A DNA stretch of 64,000 bases from Pedobacter suwonensis (lineage in GTDB: Bacteria > Bacteroidota > Bacteroidia > Sphingobacteriales > Sphingobacteriaceae): NCBI RefSeq assembly GCF_900111825.1, contig NZ_FOJM01000002.1:394142-458141 (forward strand). The letters run 5' to 3'. Below the pieces are notes generated by a model that searched no databases, was not told where the DNA came from, and worked only from the letters and a program-made list of their open reading frames with translations. Within the stretch, counting starts at the first letter, position 1. The number at the start of each line of letters is the position of its first letter. The position numbers and the translations under genes were made by a program. Below, in pieces: positions 51,576 to 59,528 of this stretch.

Positions 51576-52841
51576 TTAGTTTAACAAATCAAGCATATCT
51601 GCCTGCATCCGATCTATTAATCCCCAATCATCTCCAATATAAATATCGGTTACAGTTCTGGTCTTTTGGTTTAATGCTTCGGCAACATCATCTGTACTAT
51701 AACCGCATTTCCGTCTGATCCACGTTCCAACTGTATGTCGGAAATCATAGAAATCAATCTCTGAAACATCCGTCTTTTCACTTAAAACCTTCAAACCTTC
51801 ATTAATAGCTGAGTTAAGTCCTTGTGTACTCGAATATCTTAGTTGGAGATTACCTGCATACTTTCTAAGTAAGGGCCTGGCTTCATCGACTATTTTCACG
51901 CTAAAAAATGCTTTATCCAACCGCTTATTTCTTGTCTTGGCCCTATTGTAATTAATACGATCCTCATTACCTGTCATCACCGGAAGTTCATATAAATCAG
52001 CCGCATTCATTCCAAGTAGATACAAAGACAGCATACCAAGATCCCGGGCTAATTCTGCCCTTGAACCTTCAGGCAGTTCACAGTTTTTTAATTTTAATAT
52101 TTCCTCAACTGACCGATCACGATGAGCAGTTAAAGGTGCTGTTCCCACTTTATATTTTTTGAATGGATAATGTGCTATTTTGATGATTCCAAGATCCTCA
52201 TCATTAAATTCATTTCGAGCCTCATTAAATAATAACCTTAAATCTCGCATATGATTGTGCAAACCAGCTTCTCTAACGCCTTTCTGCACATAGGTCCGAG
52301 AAAGGCCGCTATGATTTTTTCTGGTTATTTCACGCGGATTGGAAAGGTATAATTCATATCTTTTTAAAAAGTTATAGTTAATCTCAGTAATTGGAAGGTA
52401 GTCGCTTTTGAAATAGTCGACCAAGCTATTATAAACAGTTGTTAATGTTTTTGCGCTACTAACCTTATTGACCTTCTTCTTGGAATCTATAAAATTCTTA
52501 CAGAAACCAAGGAAATCTATCACTTCAATAGATATCCCATCTCTCAATTCAGCCAATTTATCACGAACTTCAAAAGCACTTAATCTTTTAATATATGACT
52601 CATTACTACTTATCCAGTCGCGATATCTTTTCAAATCTGGCGCGACTCTGTCTAAAATAAAATTGTCCTTAATAACAAGCGTTTCGCTTTCTTTACTTTT
52701 CCTCCCTAGCTGTTTCATAATGACAAAATGATTGGTGTCGATATAGGCTGGCTTCTTATTGTGCCAAACTCTAATTTTAACATTCCACGTCCTGTCGGAC
52801 TTCTGATCTTTTTTAATGATGGTAGCTGAAACTGTCGTCAT
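51576..52841 (-). CDS. Tyrosine recombinase (integrase)
   Basis: The 421-residue protein has an N-terminal arm-binding domain (TTVSATIIKKDQKSDRTWNV), a SAM-like core-binding domain (about 105-215) and a catalytic domain with FYDFRHTVGTWIRRKCG (second Arg and His) and the tyrosine in DIYIGDDW. The first catalytic Arg appears to be replaced, with GMNAADLYELP where other families have G-x-R-x-S; several Bacteroidota recombinases such as IntDOT also lack it. The gene faces away from tRNA-CAT, whose 3' end is 236 bp upstream, which is the standard geometry for an element integrated in a tRNA. It should catalyse integration and excision of whatever lies to the left. Confidence 0.9.
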   Translation of the reverse strand: MTTVSATIIKKDQKSDRTWNVKIRVWHNKKPAYIDTNHFVIMKQLGRKSKESETLVIKDNFILDRVAPDLKRYRDWISSNESYIKRLSAFEVRDKLAELRDGISIEVIDFLGFCKNFIDSKKKVNKVSSAKTLTTVYNSLVDYFKSDYLPITEINYNFLKRYELYLSNPREITRKNHSGLSRTYVQKGVREAGLHNHMRDLRLLFNEARNEFNDEDLGIIKIAHYPFKKYKVGTAPLTAHRDRSVEEILKLKNCELPEGSRAELARDLGMLSLYLLGMNAADLYELPVMTGNEDRINYNRAKTRNKRLDKAFFSVKIVDEARPLLRKYAGNLQLRYSSTQGLNSAINEGLKVLSEKTDVSEIDFYDFRHTVGTWIRRKCGYSTDDVAEALNQKTRTVTDIYIGDDWGLIDRMQADMLDLLN

Positions 52842-52874
52842 ACAATTTGATTTAATGTTTTTAGCTCTGAAATT

Positions 52875-52935
52875 TTTCCTAAGTTTTTCCTAAGTTTTGA
52901 GTGAAATTGACACACTTTCCTAAGCTTTTCCTAAG
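52875..52935. repeat. Four direct repeats TTTCCTAAG before the integrase
   Basis: Copies at 52875, 52886, 52916 and 52927 form two pairs. The spacing in each pair is 11 bp and the pairs are 30 bp apart. They lie between the integrase start and the tRNA, where arm-type recombinase sites or excisionase sites belong. Confidence 0.75.
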
Positions 52936-53033
52936 TTTTTTGTACTAATTTAAACATTAATTTTTGTTAAAGCTAACACCAATAATTAGAGCAACTTTAA
53001 TGTATAATGGCTGCAAACGACCTTCAAGAGCAC

Positions 53034-53063
53034 AAAAAAGCCCTTCAGAATATACTGAAGGGC
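53034..53063 (-). terminator. Terminator of the tRNA gene
   Basis: GCCCTTCAG (53040-53048) pairs with CTGAAGGGC (53055-53063), and on the minus strand a run of T follows. It lies 14 bp past the tRNA 3' end. Confidence 0.8.
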
Positions 53064-53076
53064 GATTTTTTGTCAG

Positions 53077-53150
53077 TGGGCCCACCTGGGCTCGAACCAG
53101 GGACCAAAAGATTATGAGTCTTCTACTCTAACCAGCTGAGCTATAGGCCC
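53077..53150 (-). tRNA. tRNA with CAT anticodon (Met, possibly Ile2)
   Basis: The minus strand folds into a standard cloverleaf of 74 nt. The acceptor stem is GGGCCTA with TGGGCCC (one G-U pair) and discriminator A. The D arm is GCTC/GAGT. The anticodon stem GAAGA/TCTTT closes loop CTCATAA with anticodon CAT. The T arm CCTGG-TTCGAGC-CCAGG has the expected loop. CCA is not encoded. CAT fits elongator Met or lysidine-modified Ile2; the variable loop is like E. coli ileX, so Ile2 is open. Its 3' end is the probable attachment site of the neighbouring integrase. Confidence 0.9.
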
Positions 53151-53360
53151 GGAAAAAAGGCATTCCTTTTTTGCGAGTGCAATGTTACAAATTTGTATTG
53201 AAATTAGGAAAATGTTTTCGGCATTTTTTCACAAAAAGAATGAATATAAACTCATTTTCAACCGCTTAATTTTAATTTTCATTTTAGCATGCCTCGCCAC
53301 TACTTAAAAAATGTGGATAAAACGCCCGTTCACCTACCCGTAAATCCATTTCGAATAGGT

Positions 53361-53368
53361 TAATTTTG
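53361..53368 (+). promoter_or_regulatory. TAATTTTG box, candidate -7 element of the helicase gene
   Basis: The box TAATTTTG fits TAnnTTTG and lies only 8 bp before the helicase ATG (53377). If used, transcription would start almost at the start codon. No TTTG is seen at the right distance upstream, so support is partial. Confidence 0.35.
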
Positions 53369-53376
53369 TAGTTGAT

Positions 53377-55470
53377 ATGAACACGCCCGACCAGGACAAC
53401 CAACTTCTTTTAGACTTTTTAGCCTCCACCAATCAGCCTGTTTTTTTAACCGGTAAAGCCGGAACAGGTAAAACTACCCTCCTGCGCAAAATCAGGGATA
53501 CCACCAAAAAGAATTTCGCCATTGTTGCGCCCACCGCAGTTGCGGCCATAAATGCTGGTGGTGTTACGCTACACTCCTTTTTTCAGATTCCTTTCGGGCC
53601 ATTGGTTCCGGTTGTTGATGAACATGCAGAAACCAATTTTAAGTATTCAGATGAGAAAACAAGACTCTTACGTTGCCTTGATTTATTGATTATTGATGAA
53701 ATCAGTATGGTCAGGGTAGATCTGATTGATTTTATCGACCGCACTTTAAAGCGTGTTAAAGGTTCAAACCGTCCCTTCGGTGGCGTGCAGGTATTAATGA
53801 TCGGTGATCTTTACCAGCTCTCCCCTATCTTTCATGATGCCTGGCACATCCTGGGCAGTTATTATTCCAGTCCTTATTTTTTTGACAGCCTCATTTTCAG
53901 GTCTACGCCGATGCTGACGTTTACCTTAGATAAGGTTTACCGCCAGTCAGACCCTGTATTTCTTGACATTTTGAATGGCATGCGTGAAAATAGCCTTAAT
54001 GCAGAACTCCTGGCCAAACTGAATGAAAGTTACGATCCATCTTTGGATCAGGAATGGAAAGATGATTACATCACCCTTACCACGCACAACCAGTTGGTTA
54101 ACGAAATTAACGAAGGCTGTCTGGAAAAATTACCAGGAGAAATTTTCGAATTCAATGCAGAAGTCAGTGGTGAATTTCCTAAAGACGCTTATCCCACCGA
54201 TGAAAAACTTCAGTTAAAACTGGGTGCGCAGGTCATCTTCATTAAAAATGATTCTTCAGGTAAAAAGCAATTCTACAATGGAAAAGCGGCTAAAATTACT
54301 GCAATCAGTCAGGATGCGATAAAAGTAACTTTCACCAACGGTGGCAGAGAAATTGAAGTGGAGAAAGAAATCTGGCAGAATGTTAAATACAGTCTGAGCA
54401 ATGAAGAAAATAAAATTGATGAAACCAGTACTGGATCCTTCTCTCAATATCCATTTAAGCTAGCCTGGGCCATTACCGTGCACAAAAGCCAGGGTTTAAC
54501 TTTTGATCAGGCGATAGTAGATGTAAGCACTGCATTTACCCACGGACAGGCCTACGTGGCGCTGAGCCGTTGCAGAAGTTTGGAAGGGCTCATTTTAAAA
54601 TCGCCTGTGGTTGCCGAAAATATCATTACCGATGCTAAAGTAATCAGTTTTACAAAAGCCGCCCATCAGAATAAACCTACACCACAATTGTTAGCCCGTT
54701 ATACTCAGCAATATAGCTGGGGATTGATCCACGAACTACTGGATTTCTCGCTGGTTGCCAAAGACTGGGAAAAACTGGGGCGCTCCAAGCTGATCGACAG
54801 AGATGAGCAAAATGCGTTTTTAGCTATTTACGAACATGGAAATCAGATCTTTCAGAACGAGATTTTTAAAGTAGCCAAAAATTTTATTGCAAAGGAATTT
54901 TCGAAAATCAATACCGATAACAACACGGCAGATGAAAGGGCTTTTATGGATCGCTTGCAAAAAGCGTCAGATTATTTTGTTCCAAAACTGGAACAGCTCA
55001 TTACTTTAACTTCCAAAATTGTGGCCATCAACTTTTATAACGACACACATTCTGATAAACTACTTACCATATTAAACGATTGCAAAGACAGGCTCCAGAT
55101 CAAATTGGCTCTGTTTAAAATTTCCTGGAATTCATTTTCCATTAGAGACTATATCAATACTTTACACGCCGCTGGAAATAAACAAGCAGAGAAAAAACCG
55201 GTTAAATCGAACATTAAACCAAAAGAAATTTCAAATCCTCAGGTTTATAAAAACCTCGTCGAATGGCGTAGCAAAATTGCACAGCAACGCGGCACGCAGG
55301 ATTATGCTGTACTTTCTGATTTAGCATTACTTTCTATTGCCGAAAAAATGCCAAGAACAACCGATCAGCTGGCAGCACTGAAAAGCGTAGGTATTGGTAA
55401 TGCAAAAGAACTCGGCCAACAGATTACCCGCATCATTAATGCACATTTGGGTACCAGCGAGTTATTTTAA
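53377..55470 (+). CDS. Pif1-like SF1B helicase with C-terminal HRDC domain
   Basis: The 697-residue protein starts with Walker A (PVFLTGKAGTGKTTLLRKI, about 21-39), Walker B (DLLIIDEISMV), the Q/GD segment MIGDLYQLSP and, in the C-terminal half of the motor, AITVHKSQGLTFDQA and YVALSRCRSLEGLIL, the Pif1/RecD-type signature. A helical extension (about 420-600) follows, and the last 80 residues look like an HRDC domain (QVYKNLVEWRSKIAQQRGTQ; RTTDQLAALKSVGIGNAKEL). It unwinds DNA 5'-3', probably resolving structured DNA or stalled forks. It is separate from the repair block and adjacent to an Hsp70 gene. Confidence 0.9.
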   Translation: MNTPDQDNQLLLDFLASTNQPVFLTGKAGTGKTTLLRKIRDTTKKNFAIVAPTAVAAINAGGVTLHSFFQIPFGPLVPVVDEHAETNFKYSDEKTRLLRCLDLLIIDEISMVRVDLIDFIDRTLKRVKGSNRPFGGVQVLMIGDLYQLSPIFHDAWHILGSYYSSPYFFDSLIFRSTPMLTFTLDKVYRQSDPVFLDILNGMRENSLNAELLAKLNESYDPSLDQEWKDDYITLTTHNQLVNEINEGCLEKLPGEIFEFNAEVSGEFPKDAYPTDEKLQLKLGAQVIFIKNDSSGKKQFYNGKAAKITAISQDAIKVTFTNGGREIEVEKEIWQNVKYSLSNEENKIDETSTGSFSQYPFKLAWAITVHKSQGLTFDQAIVDVSTAFTHGQAYVALSRCRSLEGLILKSPVVAENIITDAKVISFTKAAHQNKPTPQLLARYTQQYSWGLIHELLDFSLVAKDWEKLGRSKLIDRDEQNAFLAIYEHGNQIFQNEIFKVAKNFIAKEFSKINTDNNTADERAFMDRLQKASDYFVPKLEQLITLTSKIVAINFYNDTHSDKLLTILNDCKDRLQIKLALFKISWNSFSIRDYINTLHAAGNKQAEKKPVKSNIKPKEISNPQVYKNLVEWRSKIAQQRGTQDYAVLSDLALLSIAEKMPRTTDQLAALKSVGIGNAKELGQQITRIINAHLGTSELF

Positions 55471-55546
55471 AAAAATTTACTTCTTAACACTTTTTTTAAT
55501 ACTTTCGCAACCCCATTTAGTCCCGCCAACCCCAGCATAGCAAGCC

Positions 55547-56815
55547 ATGAGTAATTTTCTATACGGAATCGATTTTGGAACAACCAATTCGGCACTTTCC
55601 ATTTACGATGAAGAAAAGAAAGAAATTGTAGATACCATTTCTATTCCATCCTTAATTTATTTTACAGAAGTAAAAAGTCTTATTGATGGCGAAAGTCATA
55701 TCGTTGGCGACAAAGCAATAGATGCTTATTTAAGCGATGGCATGAAAGGCCGTTTTATAAAATCCATTAAACAGATTCTTTCCAGAACCACTTTTACCGA
55801 AACCCGTATCCATAATAAAAGATATACTGCGTCAGACCTGGTCACTTTAATCCTTAGGGATTTGAAGACAAAGGCCGATCAGATTATTGGCAAAGAATGT
55901 AACAAGGCCATCATAGGTCGCCCGGTATTTTTTGATGATGACAATACGATGAAAGATACCCTGGCACAAACCAGGTTAAAAAAAGCCGCAGAAAGTGCCG
56001 GCTTTACCGATGTCCGCTTTCAGTTTGAGCCTATCGGGGCTGCTTTTGCCTACGAAAAAACCATTACCAGGAAAGAGCGCGTTCTCGTGGCCGATCTGGG
56101 CGGAGGTACAACAGATTTCACTTACCTCATCCTTGATCCCGATAAAGTTGGCAGCAAAGACCGTAAAAACGATATGATCGCCTCTGGTGGGATCTACATT
56201 GGGGGCGATAGCCTTGATTCGGCATTTATGTGGGACAGGGGAACACCATATTTTGGTAAAAATACGCTGTATGAAGCTACACCAGGCAAGGTCTTAAATG
56301 TGCCCAAATCGCTCTTTGCAAATATCTGCACCTGGGATAAAATGAATTTCTTTAACGGTTTAAAAATTCAGAAAGAAATCGAAGAATATTATTATTACTC
56401 CGGAAACGATCCGAAATTCAAAAACCTGATTACCCTGATCGAAAATAACCTGGGTTATTCTTTATTCAGATCGATAGAAAAAACCAAAATCGAACTTTCT
56501 GATCAGCCTGATTCTACTTTTGCCTATAGCAATATGGAAGTCGAGATTGATGAAAATATTTCGCTGCAACAGTACAATTCCATTATCGAAAAAGACATTA
56601 ATAAAATAGATGCCTACCTGGACCGCTTTATGGAAACATATAAAATCAACCCGGCAGGTATTGACTGTTTGTTTTTGACCGGGGGAACCTCGATGGTATC
56701 AGCAGTTCAAAATCTATTTAAAACCAAATTTCCACATATTCCGTTAAACTCCGGCGATAATTTTAAAAGTGTAGCCAAAGGCTTGGCTTACAGCGGTTAT
56801 CTGTTTGAAAATTAA
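55547..56815 (+). CDS. Hsp70-family ATPase, short form (YegD-like)
   Basis: The 422-residue protein is the nucleotide-binding domain of Hsp70 only: phosphate-1 loop GIDFGTTNSALSIYDEE, phosphate-2 LVADLGGGTTDFTYLIL and adenosine motif LFLTGGTSMVSAVQNLF. The substrate-binding lobe of DnaK (600 or more residues) is missing, as in YegD/HscC-like proteins. It may sense or fold a particular client, but no J-protein or GrpE is near. It follows the helicase gene by 76 bp on the same strand, with a TACTTTCG box between (55500-55507), so it may have its own promoter. Confidence 0.85.
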   Translation: MSNFLYGIDFGTTNSALSIYDEEKKEIVDTISIPSLIYFTEVKSLIDGESHIVGDKAIDAYLSDGMKGRFIKSIKQILSRTTFTETRIHNKRYTASDLVTLILRDLKTKADQIIGKECNKAIIGRPVFFDDDNTMKDTLAQTRLKKAAESAGFTDVRFQFEPIGAAFAYEKTITRKERVLVADLGGGTTDFTYLILDPDKVGSKDRKNDMIASGGIYIGGDSLDSAFMWDRGTPYFGKNTLYEATPGKVLNVPKSLFANICTWDKMNFFNGLKIQKEIEEYYYYSGNDPKFKNLITLIENNLGYSLFRSIEKTKIELSDQPDSTFAYSNMEVEIDENISLQQYNSIIEKDINKIDAYLDRFMETYKINPAGIDCLFLTGGTSMVSAVQNLFKTKFPHIPLNSGDNFKSVAKGLAYSGYLFEN

Positions 56816-57311
56816 CACAGGCCAAAGGCTTTATTAGGGAATTTACAGCAGAGCACAATGAACTATATTGTGGCAGAAAGAACCGTTTTTTTTATAAAGA
56901 GCGCAGGGCTAATAAATACACCAGGTTTCTTTCCGTTTGATGTTTTTACGCTTTGCTACATCGTACCCAATTGCTGAAATTTATCGCTGTTCACCATGAA
57001 AAGGATCGTTTTTTCAACAAACCCTAGATTGGCCAAATGTATATTTTACCCTTGTAAAACGGCAACATCCCGAATTGTAAATACTAAAATACAAATACGT
57101 AATATATTTAGGAATATTTCTTCTTCTTTAAATTAAGATTTTATAATTTAGCAAACATAAATTGGTGCGGCTGATAAAATAGCAACAGTGAGCAAAGCTT
57201 TACGCGTTAGGCGAGAAACAATTAATGTGGTGAGGTGTGGAATACCTGTTTTCTAGAAGAGATCAAATCAAATTGATGGACGTTTCTTTGGCAGACGCAC
57301 CAATTTTTATT
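56816..57311. other. Spacer with no gene seen
   Basis: No frame with family content on either strand and no strong hairpin found in these 496 bp. Confidence 0.4.
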
Positions 57312-58094
57312 TTAACTGATGCTTAGGCGGCTAAATTGAAATACCGACATGCCTTTATGTCGTTTAAAACTGGTATTAAAACTAGTGGTTTGTTCAAAAC
57401 CCAATATTTCGGCTATTTGATCAATTGTATAATCACTATGAAGCAACAGCACTTCCGCTTCGCGCATAATACGGTCTTTAATCAGCACGGTCAAGCTTTT
57501 TCCAAGCACCCGATCTAAAAATTTATTCAATCTGCCCGGACTCATCCCCATACCTTCAGCATAAAACTGAATGGATCTTTCCTGCTTATAAAATTGCTCT
57601 AAAATTGCCCGGAACCTTAATACCTGCTGTAAATCATCTAAGGTTAATGCTGCAAGATAGCCATCCAAACCAGCTGTAAAGCCCAAAAACAATGATAAAT
57701 ATTGTGCTATATAAGACATGTCCCTTTTATGATCAATTTCTCTTTTCAACTGATCAAGTAGATTATACGTTTTGCTTGATTTTTGCGGATCAAGATCCCT
57801 GAAAGAAAGGTTTAAAAAAAGATTTTTAGCTTGCGGATCCAAGTGCTGCTGTAAAAATTCTGCATATAACAAACTACTAAAACTTAGCCAATAACCCGAA
57901 CTCATTTCTCCATCGAGCCTAACCAGGCCCTCTTCCGGAATAAAAAAAATCCGGCCATTCAAAAGTGGGTAATCGCCAGAGTTCATACACAGAAAGCCTT
58001 TTCCCTGGCATACAATCAACATGCGCATAGGATATATAGCCTGTAATGCACGCTCTCTGCGAAAAAAACCGCTAATTGGCTCTAGCTGAATCAT
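57312..58094 (-). CDS. AraC-family transcriptional regulator
   Basis: Start chosen at ATG 58094 (MIQLEPISGFFRRERALQAI); a GTG at 58178 would add 28 residues. The 260-residue protein has a cupin-like N-terminal part (LIVCQGKGFLCMNSGDYPLL) and a C-terminal AraC HTH pair (about 175-255: QFYAEGMGMSPGRLNKFLDR; TIDQIAEILGFEQTTSFNTS). It probably responds to a small ligand. There is no divergent partner within view, and the genes downstream (cold shock) are separate. Confidence 0.8.
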   Translation of the reverse strand: MIQLEPISGFFRRERALQAIYPMRMLIVCQGKGFLCMNSGDYPLLNGRIFFIPEEGLVRLDGEMSSGYWLSFSSLLYAEFLQQHLDPQAKNLFLNLSFRDLDPQKSSKTYNLLDQLKREIDHKRDMSYIAQYLSLFLGFTAGLDGYLAALTLDDLQQVLRFRAILEQFYKQERSIQFYAEGMGMSPGRLNKFLDRVLGKSLTVLIKDRIMREAEVLLLHSDYTIDQIAEILGFEQTTSFNTSFKRHKGMSVFQFSRLSIS

Positions 58095-58141
58095 AAAAAC
58101 TTGAGGATAAACAACAATAAGACCAAATTTATCCGACTTGG

Positions 58142-58291
58142 TTACAAGTTGTTGAAATATATTATGACCAGGAGGCACTGGTCCGCAGGAGCCAGCGTAA
58201 TACGGATACTATTATTAAGCCGTCCGGACCCGCAAAATTTTCTACCATACCACTCATCCACCTGTCCTCCTTCCAAATCAAAATAAATCAT
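58142..58291 (-). CDS. Small possible ORF upstream of the AraC gene
   Basis: A 49-residue frame (MIYFDLEGGQVDEWYGRKFC then GSGRLNNSIRITLAPADQ) runs from 58291 to 58142, close upstream of the AraC gene on the same strand. Composition is plausible and there is an AAGG-like element before the start, but no family is known. It may be a short leader peptide or chance. Confidence 0.3.
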   Translation of the reverse strand: MIYFDLEGGQVDEWYGRKFCGSGRLNNSIRITLAPADQCLLVIIYFNNL

Positions 58292-58356
58292 TTCCTTGTA
58301 AGCTGACCGCTATCAGCACTCTTGCTTGTAGATTATATAATATCCGGAACTTATTT

Positions 58357-58554
58357 CTAGGCAGACAGCACGATTACCTTAGTGGCTTCGATGCCATTTT
58401 GCGTAAATTCGATATCAAACTGAACAATGTTACTGGTTTTGATGTGATCAACTACGCCACGGGCAAAAACGTTTAATTCTTTCCCTCCATTTGAAGGTAT
58501 AATACTGCCCATCCCCTCTTCCGGGTTATAAAACTTTACAGTACCTAATCTCAT
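58357..58554 (-). CDS. Divergent cold-shock-domain protein
   Basis: The frame opens at 58578 but the natural start is ATG 58554 (MRLGTVKFYNPEEGMGSIIP), giving 65 residues. The CSD order is kept but the RNA-binding signatures are changed: EGMGSI stands where KGFGFI is usual, and LNVFARGV where the VFVHxT loop belongs. It starts 8 bp after the stop of the other cold-shock gene, so both are one transcript. Reduced or altered nucleic-acid binding is likely. Confidence 0.75.
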   Translation of the reverse strand: MRLGTVKFYNPEEGMGSIIPSNGGKELNVFARGVVDHIKTSNIVQFDIEFTQNGIEATKVIVLSA

Positions 58555-58561
58555 CGAATTA

Positions 58562-58747
58562 TCAAATCTTTTTAACATTAACTGCGTTTGTACCTTTTTT
58601 TCCTTGTACTACCTCAAATTCAACCCGGTCATGCTGGCTTACTTTATCGCTTAAGCCGGTAATATGAACAAAAATTTCTTCTCCGTTTTCTGTTATAATG
58701 AAACCAAATCCCTTAGTTTCATTATAAAACTTTACTGTCCCCTGCAT
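58562..58747 (-). CDS. Cold-shock protein (CspA family)
   Basis: The 61-residue protein is a complete cold-shock domain, MQGTVKFYNETKGFGFIITE (RNP1 KGFGFI) and EEIFVHITGL (RNP2), ending TNAVNVKKI. It binds single-stranded RNA or DNA and melts structures. It precedes the divergent second copy in the same transcript. Confidence 0.9.
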   Translation of the reverse strand: MQGTVKFYNETKGFGFIITENGEEIFVHITGLSDKVSQHDRVEFEVVQGKKGTNAVNVKKI

Positions 58748-59144
58748 TTTATCTGGAATTTACTGCTTAAACATAAAAAAGATCAAAAGGTTTAGCCATT
58801 AAATACTTTTTTTTGCCAGTTCAATAAATATGGAGATTATAACAATGATTTAACGCTAAGCCCTTATGATATGCGCAGCAGCCAGGCACGATATGAAAAA
58901 CTTACCTACATGATGTAGTACCGTATGCGTAGGAAAAAGTTAGATTGAAGTAACCGGTCAGATTGGGCATATTACCGATATCTAGATCCCGATCGCATCT
59001 AAGAGATTGTGAGCATTCGACACAGTATGATTTTACAATGCCACATGTAACAACAAGGTGGAATATCAACCAATCAAATCTTATTTCGATACAGAATTTA
59101 AGGAGTCAAAAAAGGAAGATTGCGTTCTGCTTTTAAAGAAACAA
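58748..59144. other. Leader region of the cold-shock operon, no gene
   Basis: Long upstream sequence for a cold-shock gene, as is usual because leader structure controls translation, but I can define no specific fold. No gene seen. Confidence 0.35.
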
Positions 59145-59237
59145 CTAACCCTTTTTTCCGCTAAAAATCACAAAGAAAACACTAAAACCGCCTAACAGGA
59201 AAACTACTCCAAGAATAAAATTAATTTTATCGTTCAT
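59145..59237 (-). CDS. Small single-span membrane protein
   Basis: From ATG 59237 the minus strand encodes 30 residues: MNDKINFILGVVFLLGGFSV then FFVIFSGKKG. A single membrane helix with a basic tail. Too short for family assignment; plausible as an unannotated small protein. Confidence 0.35.
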   Translation of the reverse strand: MNDKINFILGVVFLLGGFSVFFVIFSGKKG

Positions 59238-59528
59238 TCCGTAATTTACAGATTAAAACCACAATGACAATAGACTGACATAAGATAAATGCAAAAAACA
59301 ACCCTTGGTTGTTGGATTTTCAAGAGCGATTATTACAATTTGCAACCCTTTTGATGCTGATTTTTAATCTACACAACTAATAATGAGATAATTATTAAAT
59401 TTTAAATTCGATCAGGAAATACGTACTGCCTGGTAAATTATACCGATACCTTTCGCATAAATTTTGATACAATACCCCAGCCTACAAAACTATACCCTAT
59501 ATTTATTGAAAATCATTCAACCAAATAA

